DNA of 64,000 nt, taken from Shewanella yunxiaonensis (GTDB taxonomy: Bacteria; Pseudomonadota; Gammaproteobacteria; Enterobacterales; Shewanellaceae). Numbering within the stretch: position 1 is the stretch's first letter; the number at the start of each line of letters is the position of its first letter. The stretch covers positions 2,515,001 through 2,579,000 of the forward strand of contig NZ_CP073587.1 in the NCBI RefSeq assembly GCF_018223345.1, written 5' to 3'. Under the pieces are notes generated by a model. The model saw only the letters and a program-made list of their open reading frames with translations, was not told the origin of the DNA and did not search any database. The position numbers and the translations under genes are program-made. Of the stretch, positions 20,901 to 32,106 are shown one piece after another.

Positions 20901-21390
20901 CAGCAAAATGCTGCTGATAAAACCGGGTCAGCTCGTCAATCTGTTGCTGATTACCTTTCAGCAGTGCCTTACCCAGATCCCCTTCGCGAGCCCCCGATAT
21001 CAGTAAAATACCGGCGTTATGTTCCAGTAACCAGTCTTGTTCGATGGCGGGCCGATCGCGGATATAACCGCGCAGATAGGATTTACTCAGCAGTTGTGTG
21101 AGGTTCTGATAACCTTCGTTGTTCATCACCAGGATAGTTAAGTGGCAGAACTCCCCCTCAAATCCCGGGACACACATCCACACATCAGCGCCGATTATCG
21201 GCTTGATACCATTGTCGTTGGCAGCGCTATAGAACTTCACCAAACCACACATATTGCCTTGGTCAGTAATGGCAACCGAGGCCATGTTCTCACTTACCGT
21301 TTTCGCAACGATGGGTTTGACCTTAGCCAAGCCATCGCTCATGGAAAAATCGGTATGAACACGCAGATGTACAAAACGAGGGTCGGCCAT
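17917..21390 (-). CDS. dnaE: DNA polymerase III alpha subunit
   Basis: Catalytic subunit of the replicative polymerase. 1157 residues against 1160 in E. coli. The PHP domain opens the protein ([19 protein letters not shown], 5-23); the polymerase active site includes [15 protein letters not shown] around residue 400; [16 protein letters not shown] marks the palm; an OB-fold lies near the C-terminus ([17 protein letters not shown]). It ends the lpx block and abuts tilS. The 85-base gap to rnhB contains an eight-base inverted repeat without a T-run. Confidence 0.98.
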   Translation of the reverse strand: MADPRFVHLRVHTDFSMSDGLAKVKPIVAKTVSENMASVAITDQGNMCGLVKFYSAANDNGIKPIIGADVWMCVPGFEGEFCHLTILVMNNEGYQNLTQLLSKSYLRGYIRDRPAIEQDWLLEHNAGILLISGAREGDLGKALLKGNQQQIDELTRFYQQHFADRYYVELIRTGRTDEERYLHLAVAHAAATGLPVVATNQVVFMNKADFEAHEIRVAIHDGFTLADPRRPKQYSEQQYFKSEDEMCELFADIPEALINTVEIAKRCNVTVRLHEYFLPNFPTGDMSTADFLVHKAKTGLEERLAFLYPDEQVRAEKRPPYDQRLEYELGIINQMGFPGYFLIVMEFIQWAKDNGIPIGPGRGSGAGSLVAYSIRITDLDPLEFDLLFERFLNPERVSMPDFDVDICMDRRDEVIEHVAQMYGRDAVSQIITFGTMAAKAVIRDVGRVLGHPYGFVDRISKMVPAEPGMTLEKAFAAEPALQEAYDSDEEVKELIDMCRKLEGVTRNSGKHAGGVVISPTTITDFSPLLCDAEGKNPVTQFDKGDVEYAGLVKFDFLGLRTLTIIQWALEMINPRMLREGKAPIDTASIPLDDPESFRVLKRYETTAVFQLESRGMKDLIKRLQPDNIEDMIALVALFRPGPLESGMVDDFIARKHGQAKLAYPHPDFEHECLKEILEPTYGVIVYQEQVMQIAQALAGYTLGGADMLRRAMGKKKPEEMAKQRDVFRKGAIGQGVDPDLAMKIFDLVEKFAGYGFNKSHSAAYAIVSYHTLWLKAHFPSEFMAAVMSADMDNTDKIVTLVDECERIGCKILPPDVNKGLFKFTVDEQQNIVYGIGAIKGVGEGPVEAIIEARKSGPFKDLFDFCARVDLKKLNRRVMEKLITAGALDTLGPHRASMMATLPEAMLAAEQHAKDAAIGQNDMFGLLNDDPQDCRQQFVECAPWPDKIWLEGERETLGLYLTGHPINQYLPELKHYTSGRLNDIHPTERGKTVKVAGLVVACRVMTTKRGSKMGLVTLDDKSGRLEVMLFTEAFDKYNHLLEKDRILICEGEVSFDDFSGGNRMTARQIIDMGEARNHFASAIELSLTQEMLSEERLTQLYDTVSPWRNGSVPLVINYTMSDAKGRLRLADDWRINPTDELMLALETMFGTDKVRILF

Positions 21391-21475
21391 AAGTCAGTTA
21401 TCTGTTTAGAATCGTGTGAAGAATGAAGTTCTTGTCGTTATGCTAAAACCTCACGACAAGGACAACAAGTTTGTT

Positions 21476-22093
21476 TTATTCGAGACCCAACGCTTGTCGC
21501 ACTGGCCGGAAACTACGACGATGCTCGGGCAGTACACCATAACGGGCAATCGCCTCAAAATGCGCCTTTGTCGGATAGCCTTTATGAGCGGCAAAACCAT
21601 ATTGCGGAAAACGTTGGTCCAATTGTGCCATCTCGCGATCACGAGTCACTTTGGCAATGATCGAGGCGGCGCTGATGGCCGCGATTAAGCCATCACCTTT
21701 AATGACCGCATCGGCAGGGATGCCAAAGTCAGGCGTACGGTTACCGTCTACTAACACTCTTTCTGGCCGCAGAGGAAGACCAGCCACCGCACGCTGCATG
21801 GCTAACATGGTAGCGTGTAGAATATTCAGTTCATCGATCTCGACCGGGGTCGCGGCCCCTAAGGCGACACAGAGGGCGTTTTCCATGATCACATCAAACA
21901 ATGCATCACGTTTTTTTTCGCTGAGTTTCTTGGAATCGTTAAGGCCGGTAATTGGGCGCGATGGATCCAGGATCACGGCCGCAGTTACCACATTACCTAT
22001 CAGCGGGCCACGCCCCACCTCATCAACACCCGCAACTAAGCCCTGCCCTAATGCCATCGCTGCGGCGTCAGATAAATTCCGGTAGATGGTCAT
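21476..22093 (-). CDS. rnhB: Ribonuclease HII
   Basis: Removes ribonucleotides and RNA from RNA-DNA hybrids. Catalytic pattern [10 protein letters not shown] is at about 24-33 (Asp24, Glu25), with a second Asp in [13 protein letters not shown] and a third in VLVDGNRTP. 205 residues (198 in E. coli). Its start overlaps the lpxB stop by one base (TGATG), so the genes are coupled. Order lpxB-rnhB-dnaE is conserved with E. coli. Confidence 0.96.
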   Translation of the reverse strand: MTIYRNLSDAAAMALGQGLVAGVDEVGRGPLIGNVVTAAVILDPSRPITGLNDSKKLSEKKRDALFDVIMENALCVALGAATPVEIDELNILHATMLAMQRAVAGLPLRPERVLVDGNRTPDFGIPADAVIKGDGLIAAISAASIIAKVTRDREMAQLDQRFPQYGFAAHKGYPTKAHFEAIARYGVLPEHRRSFRPVRQALGLE

Positions 22094-23244
22094 CAGTTAT
22101 GCTCCGGTAATAGTGCCACCACGGCATCCGCCGCACGCTCACTAGCATTTTGCCGGAGTTGTTCATGTAAGCGAGAAAACGCTGCCATCAGCGGTCGGGG
22201 ATCCTGATTTAGCTGCACCGCAATCGCATCGGCAATCTTTTCTGGTGTGCAGTCTTGCTGGATCAGTTCGGGAACCAAATTTTTGCCCGCCAGCAAATTG
22301 GGCAATGAGAAGGTGCGGATGTTTACCAACCATTTGGCTAATTGATAAGTAACCGGACTCACCCGATATGCAACGACCATCGGCCTTTTTACCAGCATAG
22401 CTTCCAACGTAGCAGTACCAGAAGCTAACAAAATGCAATCCGCCGCCGCCATCACCTCTCGGGAATGACCATCAACCAGATGAATCTCCAGATCTGGCGC
22501 ATATTGCTTTAACGCCGCGGTAAACTGTTCGCGACGATGGGCGTTGACTAACGGTGTTACAAACCGAATATCAGGGAACCGCTGTTTGATCAGCATCGCA
22601 GCCTCAATAAAAGGTTGCGCCAGCATCTTTAACTCGCCACCACGAGAACCGGGGAGGATCGCCAGATATTCAGCCTCCGCATCCAACCCCAATTCAATGC
22701 GCGCCTGTTGCTTGTCACTATGCAACGGAATCGTGTCTGCCAGCGTATGCCCGACAAAGGTACAGGGCACCTGATAGCGATCATAAAACGCTTTTTCAAA
22801 TGGCAATAACGACAGCACCATATTGGTCGCTTTGGCAATTTTGAAGATCCGTTTAGGACGCCAGGCCCACACTGATGGACTGACGTAGTGAACAGTTGTT
22901 ATCCCATGTTGTTTAAGCTGTAGTTCAACGCCCAAGTTAAAATCTGGTGCATCAATGCCGATAAAACAGTCGGGTTGGAGAGCGCATAGCTGCTGGACTA
23001 AAGCTTTGCGCAATTTCAATAGTCGCGGCAGATGGGCAAGCACTTCGACCAGCCCCATGACCGCCAGCTCTTCCATGGCGAATAAGGATTCGAACCCCAA
23101 CGCCTCCATACGAGGGCCACCGATACCAATAAAACGGGCATCGGGGTATCGCTGCTTAAGTGCTGCGACTAAAGCTGCACCTAAAATATCGCCGGAGACT
23201 TCTCCGGCGACCATTGCAAAAATCCGTTGCGAGTGTTGCGTCAT
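22093..23244 (-). CDS. lpxB: Lipid-A-disaccharide synthase
   Basis: Glycosyltransferase (GT19) that condenses UDP-2,3-diacylglucosamine with lipid X to form the lipid A disaccharide. Recognisable features: [13 protein letters not shown] (11-23), [26 protein letters not shown] and [12 protein letters not shown]. 383 residues, as in E. coli (382). Part of lpxD-fabZ-lpxA-lpxB. Confidence 0.97.
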   Translation of the reverse strand: MTQHSQRIFAMVAGEVSGDILGAALVAALKQRYPDARFIGIGGPRMEALGFESLFAMEELAVMGLVEVLAHLPRLLKLRKALVQQLCALQPDCFIGIDAPDFNLGVELQLKQHGITTVHYVSPSVWAWRPKRIFKIAKATNMVLSLLPFEKAFYDRYQVPCTFVGHTLADTIPLHSDKQQARIELGLDAEAEYLAILPGSRGGELKMLAQPFIEAAMLIKQRFPDIRFVTPLVNAHRREQFTAALKQYAPDLEIHLVDGHSREVMAAADCILLASGTATLEAMLVKRPMVVAYRVSPVTYQLAKWLVNIRTFSLPNLLAGKNLVPELIQQDCTPEKIADAIAVQLNQDPRPLMAAFSRLHEQLRQNASERAADAVVALLPEHN

Positions 23245-23257
23245 AGGCTCAAATGTC

Positions 23258-24028
23258 TCAGCGGATAATGCCCCGCTCTGAAGCAGTCACAAAATCGAGG
23301 AACTGTTTTACTTTTGGCTGAGCAGCAGCGTCTTCTGCTAACGCGTCAACTGCCTCAGCGATAGTCATACTGCTACGATAAAGGGTTTTATAGGCTCTGC
23401 GCAGTGCCAGCTGTTCATCTTTGGTAAAACCACGGCGCTTTAAGCCCTCGGCATTTAACCCACGCGGTATCGCTGCCTGGCCAGAGGCCATGACAAAAGG
23501 CGGCACATCCTGCAATACCAGAGAATAACCTGCAGTAAACGCATGCGCCCCTATATGTACAAACTGGTGCACACCAGTCATACCACCCAATATCGCCCAA
23601 TCATCAACATGGCAATGACCGGCAATCGAAGCATTATTAGCCATAATAATGTTATCGCCGAGCACGCAATCATGCGCAATATGCACGTATGCCATCAGCA
23701 GGTTGTTGGAACCGATACGGGTAATGCCTTGATCCTGAATCGTGCCACGGTGAATAGTCACGGACTCACGGATCACATTATTGTCACCGATCTCCAAGCG
23801 TGTTGGTTCACCCGCATATTTCTTATCCTGGCAATCTTCACCTACCGAGGCAAATTGATAGATCTTGTTACCCTTGCCAATCACGCTCGGGCCCTTGATC
23901 ACGACATGTGAACTGATCCAGCAATCATCACCGATTTCTACATTGGGCCCAATATAGGTCCAAGGACCAATGGTGACATTGTTACCAATTTTGGCTTCTG
24001 GGTGAACAAACGCTAATTTATCGATCAC
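23258..24028 (-). CDS. lpxA: UDP-N-acetylglucosamine O-acyltransferase
   Basis: First step of lipid A synthesis, transferring a hydroxyacyl chain from ACP. A left-handed beta-helix of hexapeptide repeats spans about 5-190, with the catalytic histidine in [13 protein letters not shown]. 256 residues versus 262 in E. coli. The start overlaps the fabZ stop by four bases. Confidence 0.97.
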   Translation of the reverse strand: MIDKLAFVHPEAKIGNNVTIGPWTYIGPNVEIGDDCWISSHVVIKGPSVIGKGNKIYQFASVGEDCQDKKYAGEPTRLEIGDNNVIRESVTIHRGTIQDQGITRIGSNNLLMAYVHIAHDCVLGDNIIMANNASIAGHCHVDDWAILGGMTGVHQFVHIGAHAFTAGYSLVLQDVPPFVMASGQAAIPRGLNAEGLKRRGFTKDEQLALRRAYKTLYRSSMTIAEAVDALAEDAAAQPKVKQFLDFVTASERGIIR

Positions 24029-24486
24029 GAACGAATCTCTCTACGGGCACACATGATATCAGCGGAGCAAGCCAATTCACCATCCACGGTAGCTTCTCCG
24101 TAAAATACGCCAATCCCGCGGCGTTCCTTGATCATTTTGACATCAAAACGTATCTGATCACCAGGGCCGACCACGCGCTTAAAGCGAGCGTTATCAATCC
24201 CTGCAAAATAATACAGCACGTTTGGAGACGGCTTTTCGCTCATGGTTTTGAACGCCAGCAAACCAGTGGCCTGCGCCATAGCTTCCAGAATTAACACTCC
24301 CGGCATTACCGGCTGAATTGGGAAATGTCCCTGGAAAAAGGGTTCGTTGATAGTGACGTTTTTAATGGCTGTCAGAGTTTCACCAGGAGTGAAGTCCAGC
24401 ACTCTGTCGACCAATAAAAATGGATATCGATGTGGCAGAAATGCCATAATTTCCTGGATATCCATGGTGTTCATTTCATTAGACAC
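24025..24486 (-). CDS. fabZ: 3-hydroxyacyl-ACP dehydratase FabZ
   Basis: Dehydrates hydroxyacyl-ACP in fatty acid synthesis and competes with LpxA for the same substrate. The hot-dog domain has [13 protein letters not shown] near the N-terminus, the catalytic His in FFQGHFP and Glu in [14 protein letters not shown] start at GTG 24486 because GAGGAAAAGAG lies just upstream; an ATG at 24474 lacks a ribosome site, and an upstream in-frame start would put the ribosome site inside the gene. Confidence 0.94.
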   Translation of the reverse strand: MSNEMNTMDIQEIMAFLPHRYPFLLVDRVLDFTPGETLTAIKNVTINEPFFQGHFPIQPVMPGVLILEAMAQATGLLAFKTMSEKPSPNVLYYFAGIDNARFKRVVGPGDQIRFDVKMIKERRGIGVFYGEATVDGELACSADIMCARREIRS

Positions 24487-24518
24487 GGGCTCTTTTCCTC
24501 GCGCCGGCACAGCGGCGG

Positions 24519-25544
24519 TTATTCTTCTGTATCCAGCCGTTTTTCCAGCTTTCGCACACGTTGGAACAGCTCATCCAACTGCCGGAAACGGACTGTATTT
24601 TTTCGCCATAGACGGTTATCCATGGCCACAGTGGCGGAAGAGTATAACCCAGGTTCCTTAACATCGTTAGTGATGTTAGTTCCACCGGAGAGATGAACAC
24701 CATCGACAATGCTTAGATGTCCAGAAATCGCACAGCTACCACCAATAATACAGTATTTGCCGATAGTTACACTGCCCGCAAGTACGGTACACCCGGCAAT
24801 CGCGGTATGCGCACCAATAATATCATTGTGGGCAATCTGTACCTGATTATCGATGATCACACCATCGTGAATTTCGGTATGTTCCAGCGCCCCACGATCA
24901 ACCGTTGTGCCCGCACCAATTTCGACATTATCGCCAATGCGTACGCCACCAGTCTGGGGGATCTTAATCCAGTTGCCACGTTCATTGGCATAGCCAAAAC
25001 CGTCTGACCCCAGCACGGCACCGGAATGAATAATACAATTCATCCCCATGTGCACATTATGGTAGACAGTCACGTTTGCCCACAAACGACATCCTGAACC
25101 GATAACCACATCCGGGCCGATAACACTACCAGCACCGATTTGAGCGTTTTCACCGATGACAACATTGGCACCGATAACAACGTTAGCCCCAATGGCAACG
25201 TCCGCCCCCAGCTTGGCAGAAGGGTCTATCTGCGCAGAAGGGTGAATGCCTTCGGCGGCCTTTGGCGTGGTATCCAGAAGCTGCGCTGTTCGGGCAAAAC
25301 CGACATAAGGATCTTTGACAATTAACGCATTGCCGGAAAAGCCCTCTTGCATATCCTGACTCAGGATCACCGCAGTCGCTTGAGTTTCATCCAGCTGATG
25401 GCGCAATTTTGAATTGGACAGAAATGACACTTGTCCTGGAACAGCTTTGTCGAGCGGTGCCACCGATGACACAAGCTCATCGGCGTTTCCACGAAGTTCA
25501 GCACCTAAATGCTCGGCAAGCTGCTTGAGTGACACACCATTCAT
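24519..25544 (-). CDS. lpxD: UDP-3-O-acylglucosamine N-acyltransferase
   Basis: Third step of lipid A synthesis. The N-terminal uridine-binding domain (1-100) precedes a long hexapeptide beta-helix with the repeats [20 protein letters not shown] (about 118-137); the catalytic His is in [10 protein letters not shown]. The ATG at 25544 ([13 protein letters not shown]) gives 341 residues, identical in length to E. coli LpxD; a TTG one codon earlier abuts the skp stop. Repeat-rich DNA is expected from the protein fold. Confidence 0.97.
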   Translation of the reverse strand: MNGVSLKQLAEHLGAELRGNADELVSSVAPLDKAVPGQVSFLSNSKLRHQLDETQATAVILSQDMQEGFSGNALIVKDPYVGFARTAQLLDTTPKAAEGIHPSAQIDPSAKLGADVAIGANVVIGANVVIGENAQIGAGSVIGPDVVIGSGCRLWANVTVYHNVHMGMNCIIHSGAVLGSDGFGYANERGNWIKIPQTGGVRIGDNVEIGAGTTVDRGALEHTEIHDGVIIDNQVQIAHNDIIGAHTAIAGCTVLAGSVTIGKYCIIGGSCAISGHLSIVDGVHLSGGTNITNDVKEPGLYSSATVAMDNRLWRKNTVRFRQLDELFQRVRKLEKRLDTEE

Positions 25545-25547
25545 CAA

Positions 25548-26054
25548 TTACTGGCCTTTGCTCAGCGCATCGACAACTTTGCTGCTGATATCCTGCTCAG
25601 GTTTTACATAGATAACTGCGCCACGCTGTAACACCATGTCATAATTTTCTTTCTTGGCGATCTCATTGATAACTTTCTGCACTTTAACCAGCAGTTTGTT
25701 CTGTTCTTCGCCCTGGCGACGACGCAAGTCTTCATCTAAAGCCTTACCTTTCAATTGGTAATCCGCTTTTAAAGATTCCATTTTACGTACCAGATCAGTT
25801 TTCTGGGCATCGGTCATCAGTTGTGCGTCACGCTGTTGTTTTTCCAGCAGACCTTTCAGCTCATCCTGCAGCTTTTGTACTTCAGCCATACGATCACCAA
25901 ACTCACTTTTCAGCTGTTTGGTCACCTGCTCACGCTGTGGCATCTGCTCGAACACGGCACCCATATCGACGACAGCCAACTTCTCTGCATAAGCTGCCAT
26001 TGGTGCGCCTACTAACATTAGCGACACCAGTGCGCCGTTGATTAACTTTTTCAA
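25548..26054 (-). CDS. skp: Periplasmic chaperone Skp/OmpH
   Basis: Trimeric periplasmic holdase for unfolded outer membrane proteins, delivering them to BamA, encoded just upstream. A signal peptide spans residues 1-23 (cleavage after AYA). The remaining chain is a long charged coiled-coil hairpin (about 40-140), rich in Lys, Gln and Glu. 168 residues. Confidence 0.95.
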   Translation of the reverse strand: MKKLINGALVSLMLVGAPMAAYAEKLAVVDMGAVFEQMPQREQVTKQLKSEFGDRMAEVQKLQDELKGLLEKQQRDAQLMTDAQKTDLVRKMESLKADYQLKGKALDEDLRRRQGEEQNKLLVKVQKVINEIAKKENYDMVLQRGAVIYVKPEQDISSKVVDALSKGQ

Positions 26055-26130
26055 AATTCAACTCCTTGTGTGGTTTAAGCAATGCTTGCCGATTATGTAG
26101 TTTCAGCAATGCTTGCCGAGTTTATGTGTT

Positions 26131-28611
26131 TTAGAATGTTTTGCCAATATTGAACGAGAATATCTCAGTGTCGTCGTCATCGTACTTCTTAATTGGCCAG
26201 GCAAGAGCAAATACCATGGGGCCCATCGGTGAAATCCACTGCAAGTTAACCCCCCAAGACGCCCTTATCCGGTTCGGATCGGAATAATCGGCCAATTTAG
26301 CAAATTCATCAGCCGGCAGCCCCCGGTAAGAATCGTAATTGAACTCAGTATCCCATACGTTACCGGCATCCACGAAGAAGCTGGTACGTACCGAGTTGGT
26401 GTAAGCCTCATCCAGGAACGGCGTAGGAACAATTAACTCCATACTGGCTGTCGCCAAGGCGTTACCGCCGACGGAGCGGCTACTACTAATGTAAACTGAG
26501 TTGATGTCACCGGATAACGTACAGCCGTCCCCAGTCGGATCAGGCGCGCAGTTAGCACTGTCGCGATACATGTAGAAGGCACGAGGACCAACGGTGTTAG
26601 ATTTAAAACCACGCAGATAGGTGCTGCCGCCAGTGTAATAGTTTTCCCAGAATGGCAGGATCTGGTCATTCCCATTGTACTTACCGTAGCCATTGCCATA
26701 AGCCAAACGGGCTCGGGTAAGGAATACAAAGTTATGCGAGCGAGTCAGTGGGAAATAGAAACTGGTTTCAAAATCAGTCTTGAAGAACTTCAGATCTGAA
26801 CCAGGCACGGTCATGCGGCCAGACAATCGCTGAGTAGAACCATCCGTTGGGAATGAACCACGGTCCAAAGTACTACGAGACCAACCCAAACTGATCTCAA
26901 AGTTGTCAAAACTCAGGTCTGAATTGGTATAGGAGTTACGATAGATATCGTAAAAACGCAACGCCTGTTCATAGTCAGAAGCATCAGAAATAGAGTTATG
27001 ACGATAACCAATACCCGCATTGATACGGTTGGTTTCGTTGATGGGGAAACCTAAACTGGTCATGACACCATAAGAGTTATTCTTATAGCGCTCAAGGTAG
27101 GCGGAGTTCGCGTCGAACGCACTCCAGAACACGCTGCCACCGAGACTGATACCATCTTTGGTAAAATATGGATCGGTATAAGACAAGTTGATACTCTTAG
27201 AGTATTTGTTGGTGTTTAAGGTAATCCCCGCTTGGTTACCAGACCCCAGGAAGTTTGACTGAGTCACGCCAAATTGCAGACTCAAACCAGAGGAGGTACC
27301 AAACCCCACCCCGGCGTTAAATGAACCGGATGGCTGCTCTTTTACTTTGAACAGCACGTCAACCAGGTCATCAGTACCGGCAACTTTTTCGGTCTCGGTG
27401 TCAACGGTTTCAAAATAACCCAGACGGTTCAGACGGGTTTTGGACTGCTCCACCAAGGCTGAGTTAAGCCAAGCACCTTCCATCTGACGTAATTCACGGC
27501 GCATTACTTCATCTGCGGTAACAGCATTACCGGTGAAGTTAATCGAGCGCACATACACACGCTTACCTGGATTGATGTTGATGTTAAGGGTGACTTCCTT
27601 ATTTGCATCATCAATTTCCGGTACCGTTTTCACTTCGGGATAGGCATAACCAAAACGGCCAAGGAACTTGCTATACATCTCTTCGGTAAAGGTTACGTCA
27701 GCACCGTTGTACTGTTCGCCAGCCTTCAACGGCAGAATTGTTTTCAGAACCGCCTCACGGCCCATCAGATCACCGGTCAAGTTAACCGCTTTCACTTTAT
27801 ACTGCTCACCTTCATTGACATTGATGGTGATATACAGCCCTTTACGGTCCGGGGTCATTGACACTTGGGTCGAGGTGACCTCAAAGCGGATATAACCGTG
27901 GTTGTGGTAAAACGTCTTAAGCGTCTCTAAGTCTGCCTCAAGCTTCTGCTTCTGATAACGGCGCTCGCCAAACAGATTCCACCAGGCGACGAAATCTTTA
28001 AGTTCCAGCAAATTTGCCAGTTCTTCGTCACTAAAATGCTTATTGCCGACAAAGTTAATCTGACGAATTTCTGCTGCTAATCCTTCAGTGAATTTAAACT
28101 TTAGTTCGACGCGGTTACGCGGCAGGTTAATCACCTGGGCGTGAACCTTGGCACCGTATTTACCGACACCGTAATAGAAATCTTGCAGCGCCTTTTCGAT
28201 GTCGGACAGCATAGTGCGGTCCAGCGCCTCACCGACTTTTACGCCGCTATCATTCAGACTCTGTTTTAGCTGCTCTTCTTTGATGTCTTTGTTACCATCA
28301 AAAGTGATAGAGCTGATGGTTGGTCTTTCACGCACCTGAACGACGAGCACATCGCCGTCGCGGGAAACCTGAATATTTTCGAAGTTGCCGGAAGCATAAA
28401 GGCTTTTAATCGCCTGTTGCAGCTTCAGTTCGTCCAAGGTATCCCCGACTTTGACCGGCAAATTTAACAGTGCGGCCCCGAGGGCTACCCGTTGTAAACC
28501 TTCGACTTGAATGTCAGTAACCTTGAAGGGTTTGAACGTCTCGGCCCAACTATTCCCTGAAAAAGCGGCGCCGACCAGTAACATAGAGGCAAAAAGTTTA
28601 TTTATTCGCAT
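26131..28611 (-). CDS. bamA: Outer membrane protein assembly factor BamA
   Basis: Core of the beta-barrel assembly machine. Signal peptide 1-23 (SWA cleavage), five POTRA domains (about 24-420; FKVTDIQVEGLQRVALGAA opens POTRA1), then the 16-stranded Omp85 barrel with the loop-6 pattern YLRGFKSNTVGPR and the C-terminal aromatic residue. 826 residues (810 in E. coli). Downstream of rseP and followed by skp, as in E. coli. Confidence 0.97.
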   Translation of the reverse strand: MRINKLFASMLLVGAAFSGNSWAETFKPFKVTDIQVEGLQRVALGAALLNLPVKVGDTLDELKLQQAIKSLYASGNFENIQVSRDGDVLVVQVRERPTISSITFDGNKDIKEEQLKQSLNDSGVKVGEALDRTMLSDIEKALQDFYYGVGKYGAKVHAQVINLPRNRVELKFKFTEGLAAEIRQINFVGNKHFSDEELANLLELKDFVAWWNLFGERRYQKQKLEADLETLKTFYHNHGYIRFEVTSTQVSMTPDRKGLYITINVNEGEQYKVKAVNLTGDLMGREAVLKTILPLKAGEQYNGADVTFTEEMYSKFLGRFGYAYPEVKTVPEIDDANKEVTLNININPGKRVYVRSINFTGNAVTADEVMRRELRQMEGAWLNSALVEQSKTRLNRLGYFETVDTETEKVAGTDDLVDVLFKVKEQPSGSFNAGVGFGTSSGLSLQFGVTQSNFLGSGNQAGITLNTNKYSKSINLSYTDPYFTKDGISLGGSVFWSAFDANSAYLERYKNNSYGVMTSLGFPINETNRINAGIGYRHNSISDASDYEQALRFYDIYRNSYTNSDLSFDNFEISLGWSRSTLDRGSFPTDGSTQRLSGRMTVPGSDLKFFKTDFETSFYFPLTRSHNFVFLTRARLAYGNGYGKYNGNDQILPFWENYYTGGSTYLRGFKSNTVGPRAFYMYRDSANCAPDPTGDGCTLSGDINSVYISSSRSVGGNALATASMELIVPTPFLDEAYTNSVRTSFFVDAGNVWDTEFNYDSYRGLPADEFAKLADYSDPNRIRASWGVNLQWISPMGPMVFALAWPIKKYDDDDTEIFSFNIGKTF

Positions 28612-28642
28612 AGAGCACTTCTAATTATTTGTCAGTCCTTGC

Positions 28643-30016
28643 TCAGAGTCGGGCAAAATCATTGAAAAGGGCAATGCTCATCAATACCAGCAGCAAGGCC
28701 GCCCCAAATCTGAATCCAATTTCCTGAATCCTATCGGAAACAGGCTTACGCGTAATTGCTTCAATTACGCAATACATCAAGTGTCCCCCATCCAGCACCG
28801 GCAAAGGCATCAAGTTAATGATCCCCAAGTTGACGCTAATCAGGGCGAGGAACCCTAGAAAATATACCAATCCAAATGACGCTGTATTCCCAGCCCCTTG
28901 AGCAATAGAAATCGGGCCACTCAAACTTTTAAGAGACACATCCCCAGTAAATAATTTACCCAGCATTTTGGCGCTGATAGCGGTTAGCTGCCAGGTCTTT
29001 TGAGCCGCCATGGACAGTGACTCTAGCGGACCATAATGCAACTCTATTTGCATATTTTCTGGCCACTGGGGGACTACAGGAGAAATGCCCACATAGCCGA
29101 CAGTGTGTCCATCAGTGTCCAGATGGCTATCTGGTGTCACTGGCAGGATCTGTTGTTCACCGTTACGTTTTATGGTCAAGTTAAGTGTCTTACCGGCCGA
29201 CGCCTTTACCTGTTGAACAAACGCGTCCCAACTGCTAATCAGCCCACCATCTATCGCGACCAAGGTATCGCCCACTTTCAGGCCAGCTTTATCGGCAGCA
29301 CCACCGCTAACCACTTCGGCCAAGGTCGGAATGATTTCAGGTCGATAAATATGTAAACCCAGTGCAGAAATCGGCGATTCCTTATCGGGATCGAAATGCC
29401 ATTGACGAATATCCAACGCATATGTTTTTCCGTTGGTATCTGACGGTTCCTGAAGGTCACTGACAGGAGATAATGTCAGTGATAACTGCTGCTCACCAAT
29501 ATGGCTTACCAACGCTAAATTTACGTCTTCCCAGGTTCTCACTTGCTGACCGGAAACCGCTACAATCTGCTGAGGCTGTTGCAGGCTTATCACCGCGGCC
29601 GGGCTATTGGCCGTGGTGCTGTCAATGACCGGCTTAACCGCTGGGACGCCAATCAGGTACATTAAGTACAACGCAATAATGGCAAAGATGAAGTTGGCAA
29701 TTGGTCCAGCCGCCACGATCGCCATACGCGCCCAGACGCTTTTTCGATTAAAGGACTCGCCCTGCAGCTCCGGTGGAACGTCTTCCACACGCTCATCCAG
29801 CATCTTAACGTAGCCACCGAGCGGGATCATCGCTACAACATATTCGGTGCCATCCTTGTCGACATGGCGCCAAATCGCCTTACCAAAACCAATGGAAAAA
29901 CGCAGCACCCGCACACCACAACGGCGAGCGATGTAAAAATGTCCGAATTCGTGGGCAGTGATTAAAATCCCTAACGCTACAATGAACGCGCCGAGATTCC
30001 ACAAAAAAGCTAGCAT
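28643..30016 (-). CDS. rseP: Site-2 protease RseP
   Basis: Intramembrane zinc protease that cleaves RseA to release sigma-E under envelope stress. The zinc motif HEFGH is at 22-26 and the second ligand is in MPLPVLDGGHLMYC near the C-terminus. Two central PDZ domains lie between (about 115-310). Four membrane segments. 457 residues (450 in E. coli). The neighbours bamA and skp encode outer membrane biogenesis factors. Confidence 0.96.
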   Translation of the reverse strand: MLAFLWNLGAFIVALGILITAHEFGHFYIARRCGVRVLRFSIGFGKAIWRHVDKDGTEYVVAMIPLGGYVKMLDERVEDVPPELQGESFNRKSVWARMAIVAAGPIANFIFAIIALYLMYLIGVPAVKPVIDSTTANSPAAVISLQQPQQIVAVSGQQVRTWEDVNLALVSHIGEQQLSLTLSPVSDLQEPSDTNGKTYALDIRQWHFDPDKESPISALGLHIYRPEIIPTLAEVVSGGAADKAGLKVGDTLVAIDGGLISSWDAFVQQVKASAGKTLNLTIKRNGEQQILPVTPDSHLDTDGHTVGYVGISPVVPQWPENMQIELHYGPLESLSMAAQKTWQLTAISAKMLGKLFTGDVSLKSLSGPISIAQGAGNTASFGLVYFLGFLALISVNLGIINLMPLPVLDGGHLMYCVIEAITRKPVSDRIQEIGFRFGAALLLVLMSIALFNDFARL

Positions 30017-30032
30017 CAGCCGTTAATAATCC

Positions 30033-31220
30033 TCAATGACAAAGCGCCAGTCCTTTACGGGCACAGACGCGGGCTTCACCGTCTAGCGCAAGAATATCAG
30101 CAATCGAGTCAAGAGGCGATTGCACAACCTGCTCCAGACAAAATTCATTAATTTTTGCAATATCGGTAAAGCGGATCTCCCCTTTCAGAAAATGCGCTAC
30201 CGCCACTTCGTTGGCGGCGTTTAATACCGTTGTTGCTTCCTGACCGGCTCGGCAGGCGTCCATCGCCAATTTCAGGCAAGGGAACCTTGAAAAGTCAGGT
30301 TCACAAAAGCTTAATTGTCCGACTTTAAAAAAGTCTAAAGGTTCCACACCAGAGACAATTCTCGCGGGATAGGCCATACAATGAGCAATTGGTGTGCGCA
30401 TATCGGGATTTCCCAATTGTGCCATCACGCTACCATCTTGATATTGCACCATAGAATGGATCACGCTTTGCGGGTGAATCACCACCTGTAATTGTTCCAC
30501 TCCCGCATTAAACAACCAACGCGCCTCAACATATTCCAGCCCTTTATTCATCATAGTGGCTGAATCGACAGAAATTTTCGGTCCCATAGACCAATTAGGA
30601 TGTTTAATGGCCTGCGCAGGCGTAACGGTTGGCAAAGTCGCAAGCTCTGCGCGAAGGAATGGTCCGCCGGAGCCTGTAAGCAATATTTTGGATATCCCTG
30701 CAGCTTTAAGATCGCAACGTCCCAACTGTTGCTGAGTTTCTCTTGGTAAACATTGAAAAATGGCGTTGTGCTCACTGTCGACAGGCAACAGTGTGGCACC
30801 ATATTCAGCAACAGCTTCGATGAATAATCTACCAGACATCACCAAGGCTTCTTTATTGGCCAACAGCACACGTTTCCCGGCCTTTACCGCCGCAAGTGTG
30901 GGTGCCATCCCAGCGGCCCCGACAATCGCCGCCATGACGCTATCCACTTCTGGACGTGACACTAAATCCAATAACTCTGACTCGCCGCTGGTGACTTCTA
31001 CATCCAATTCAGCGATTGCCACTTTTAGCTGCTGCGCTGCGGTTGCATCAACCATATGAGCTACGGTGGGTCGATGCAGCCGACACAACTCTGCCATCCG
31101 TTTTACGTTAGTGTTGGCTACCAGGGCGAACACGCGAAAAGCATCAGAATTTTCTGATATCACACTTAGCGTGCTGGTTCCGATTGAGCCGGTCGCGCCT
31201 AAAATAACCATATTCTGCAT
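30033..31220 (-). CDS. dxr: 1-deoxy-D-xylulose 5-phosphate reductoisomerase
   Basis: Second step of the MEP pathway, converting DXP to MEP with NADPH. The Rossmann loop [13 protein letters not shown] opens the protein (7-19), the metal/substrate site includes [12 protein letters not shown] (about 146-157), and the conserved [13 protein letters not shown] follows. 395 residues. dxs is encoded about 19 kb away in the window. Confidence 0.97.
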   Translation of the reverse strand: MQNMVILGATGSIGTSTLSVISENSDAFRVFALVANTNVKRMAELCRLHRPTVAHMVDATAAQQLKVAIAELDVEVTSGESELLDLVSRPEVDSVMAAIVGAAGMAPTLAAVKAGKRVLLANKEALVMSGRLFIEAVAEYGATLLPVDSEHNAIFQCLPRETQQQLGRCDLKAAGISKILLTGSGGPFLRAELATLPTVTPAQAIKHPNWSMGPKISVDSATMMNKGLEYVEARWLFNAGVEQLQVVIHPQSVIHSMVQYQDGSVMAQLGNPDMRTPIAHCMAYPARIVSGVEPLDFFKVGQLSFCEPDFSRFPCLKLAMDACRAGQEATTVLNAANEVAVAHFLKGEIRFTDIAKINEFCLEQVVQSPLDSIADILALDGEARVCARKGLALCH

Positions 31221-31225
31221 TTCAG

Positions 31226-32083
31226 TTACATCCAGAAAACTATGTAAAGGAGGGTGAATATCGGCAATGCTGCGGTAAGACTGTCAATGCGGTCAAGCAC
31301 ACCGCCATGACCAGGAAGAATAGTGCCGGAATCCTTAATCTGGGCTACACGTTTAAACATACTTTCCGACAGATCGCCTAATGCCGACGCCAACGCCGTG
31401 AACAGTACCACGCCGACGACTAGGCCTAATTCCTGCTCCGGTGAAAAATACATCACAATAGCAACAACGATTAAGGTGGTAAGTAAGCCGCCGATAAAAC
31501 CTTCCAAGGTTTTGCCGGGGCTGACATGTGGTGCCAATTTTATTTTGCCAATGGCCTTACCAGCGAAATAGGCTCCGGAGTCTGCCGCCCACACCACCAG
31601 CATTACCAGCAATACCAAAATACCCCCCCAGTACGGATCCGTTGGGGTGCTAAGTGATTTCAAGGCAATAAAAGAAACGAATCCTGGCAATAATGTGAGT
31701 TGCCCAAACATCGATTTCAACATTGGGCTATTTTTCCACCAGCCAGCGCTTCGAGGAAAAAGCACAACTAATAACAGAGAGAAAAGCCACCACAATGCCC
31801 CCACTAAGATGACTGCCAGTATAATCGGGTGCAGATGGCCTCGCAGCCATACCGCATCCGCAGGCACCAACAGATTTAGCGCTATCAGCACGATCCCCAG
31901 CGTTATCGTAAAACTCCATTGGGTGACATGGCAGTCTTTATCAATTATCCGTCCCCACTCCTTAGCGGCGATCAAAAATACAGGTACCAATACCCAAGAA
32001 AAATAGTTGGATGGCAACAAAAATATCGCCCCAAGCACCAGTGGAATTAGCCAAATTGCAGTTATTATTCGTTGTATTAGCAA
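31226..32083 (-). CDS. cdsA: Phosphatidate cytidylyltransferase
   Basis: Makes CDP-diacylglycerol for phospholipid synthesis. Polytopic membrane protein with about eight helices and the CDS signature [20 protein letters not shown] (about 238-257) plus [14 protein letters not shown]. 285 residues as in E. coli. Five bases separate it from dxr. Confidence 0.96.
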   Translation of the reverse strand: MLIQRIITAIWLIPLVLGAIFLLPSNYFSWVLVPVFLIAAKEWGRIIDKDCHVTQWSFTITLGIVLIALNLLVPADAVWLRGHLHPIILAVILVGALWWLFSLLLVVLFPRSAGWWKNSPMLKSMFGQLTLLPGFVSFIALKSLSTPTDPYWGGILVLLVMLVVWAADSGAYFAGKAIGKIKLAPHVSPGKTLEGFIGGLLTTLIVVAIVMYFSPEQELGLVVGVVLFTALASALGDLSESMFKRVAQIKDSGTILPGHGGVLDRIDSLTAALPIFTLLYIVFWM

Positions 32084-32106
32084 AAAACTTTCCTCGTCCA
32101 GAGACG

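Noticed and set aside
21431..21460. Eight-base inverted repeat CTTGTCGT/ACGACAAG between rnhB and dnaE
   Set aside because: Long loop and no T-run on the minus strand, so not a convincing terminator; rnhB and dnaE may still be co-transcribed.
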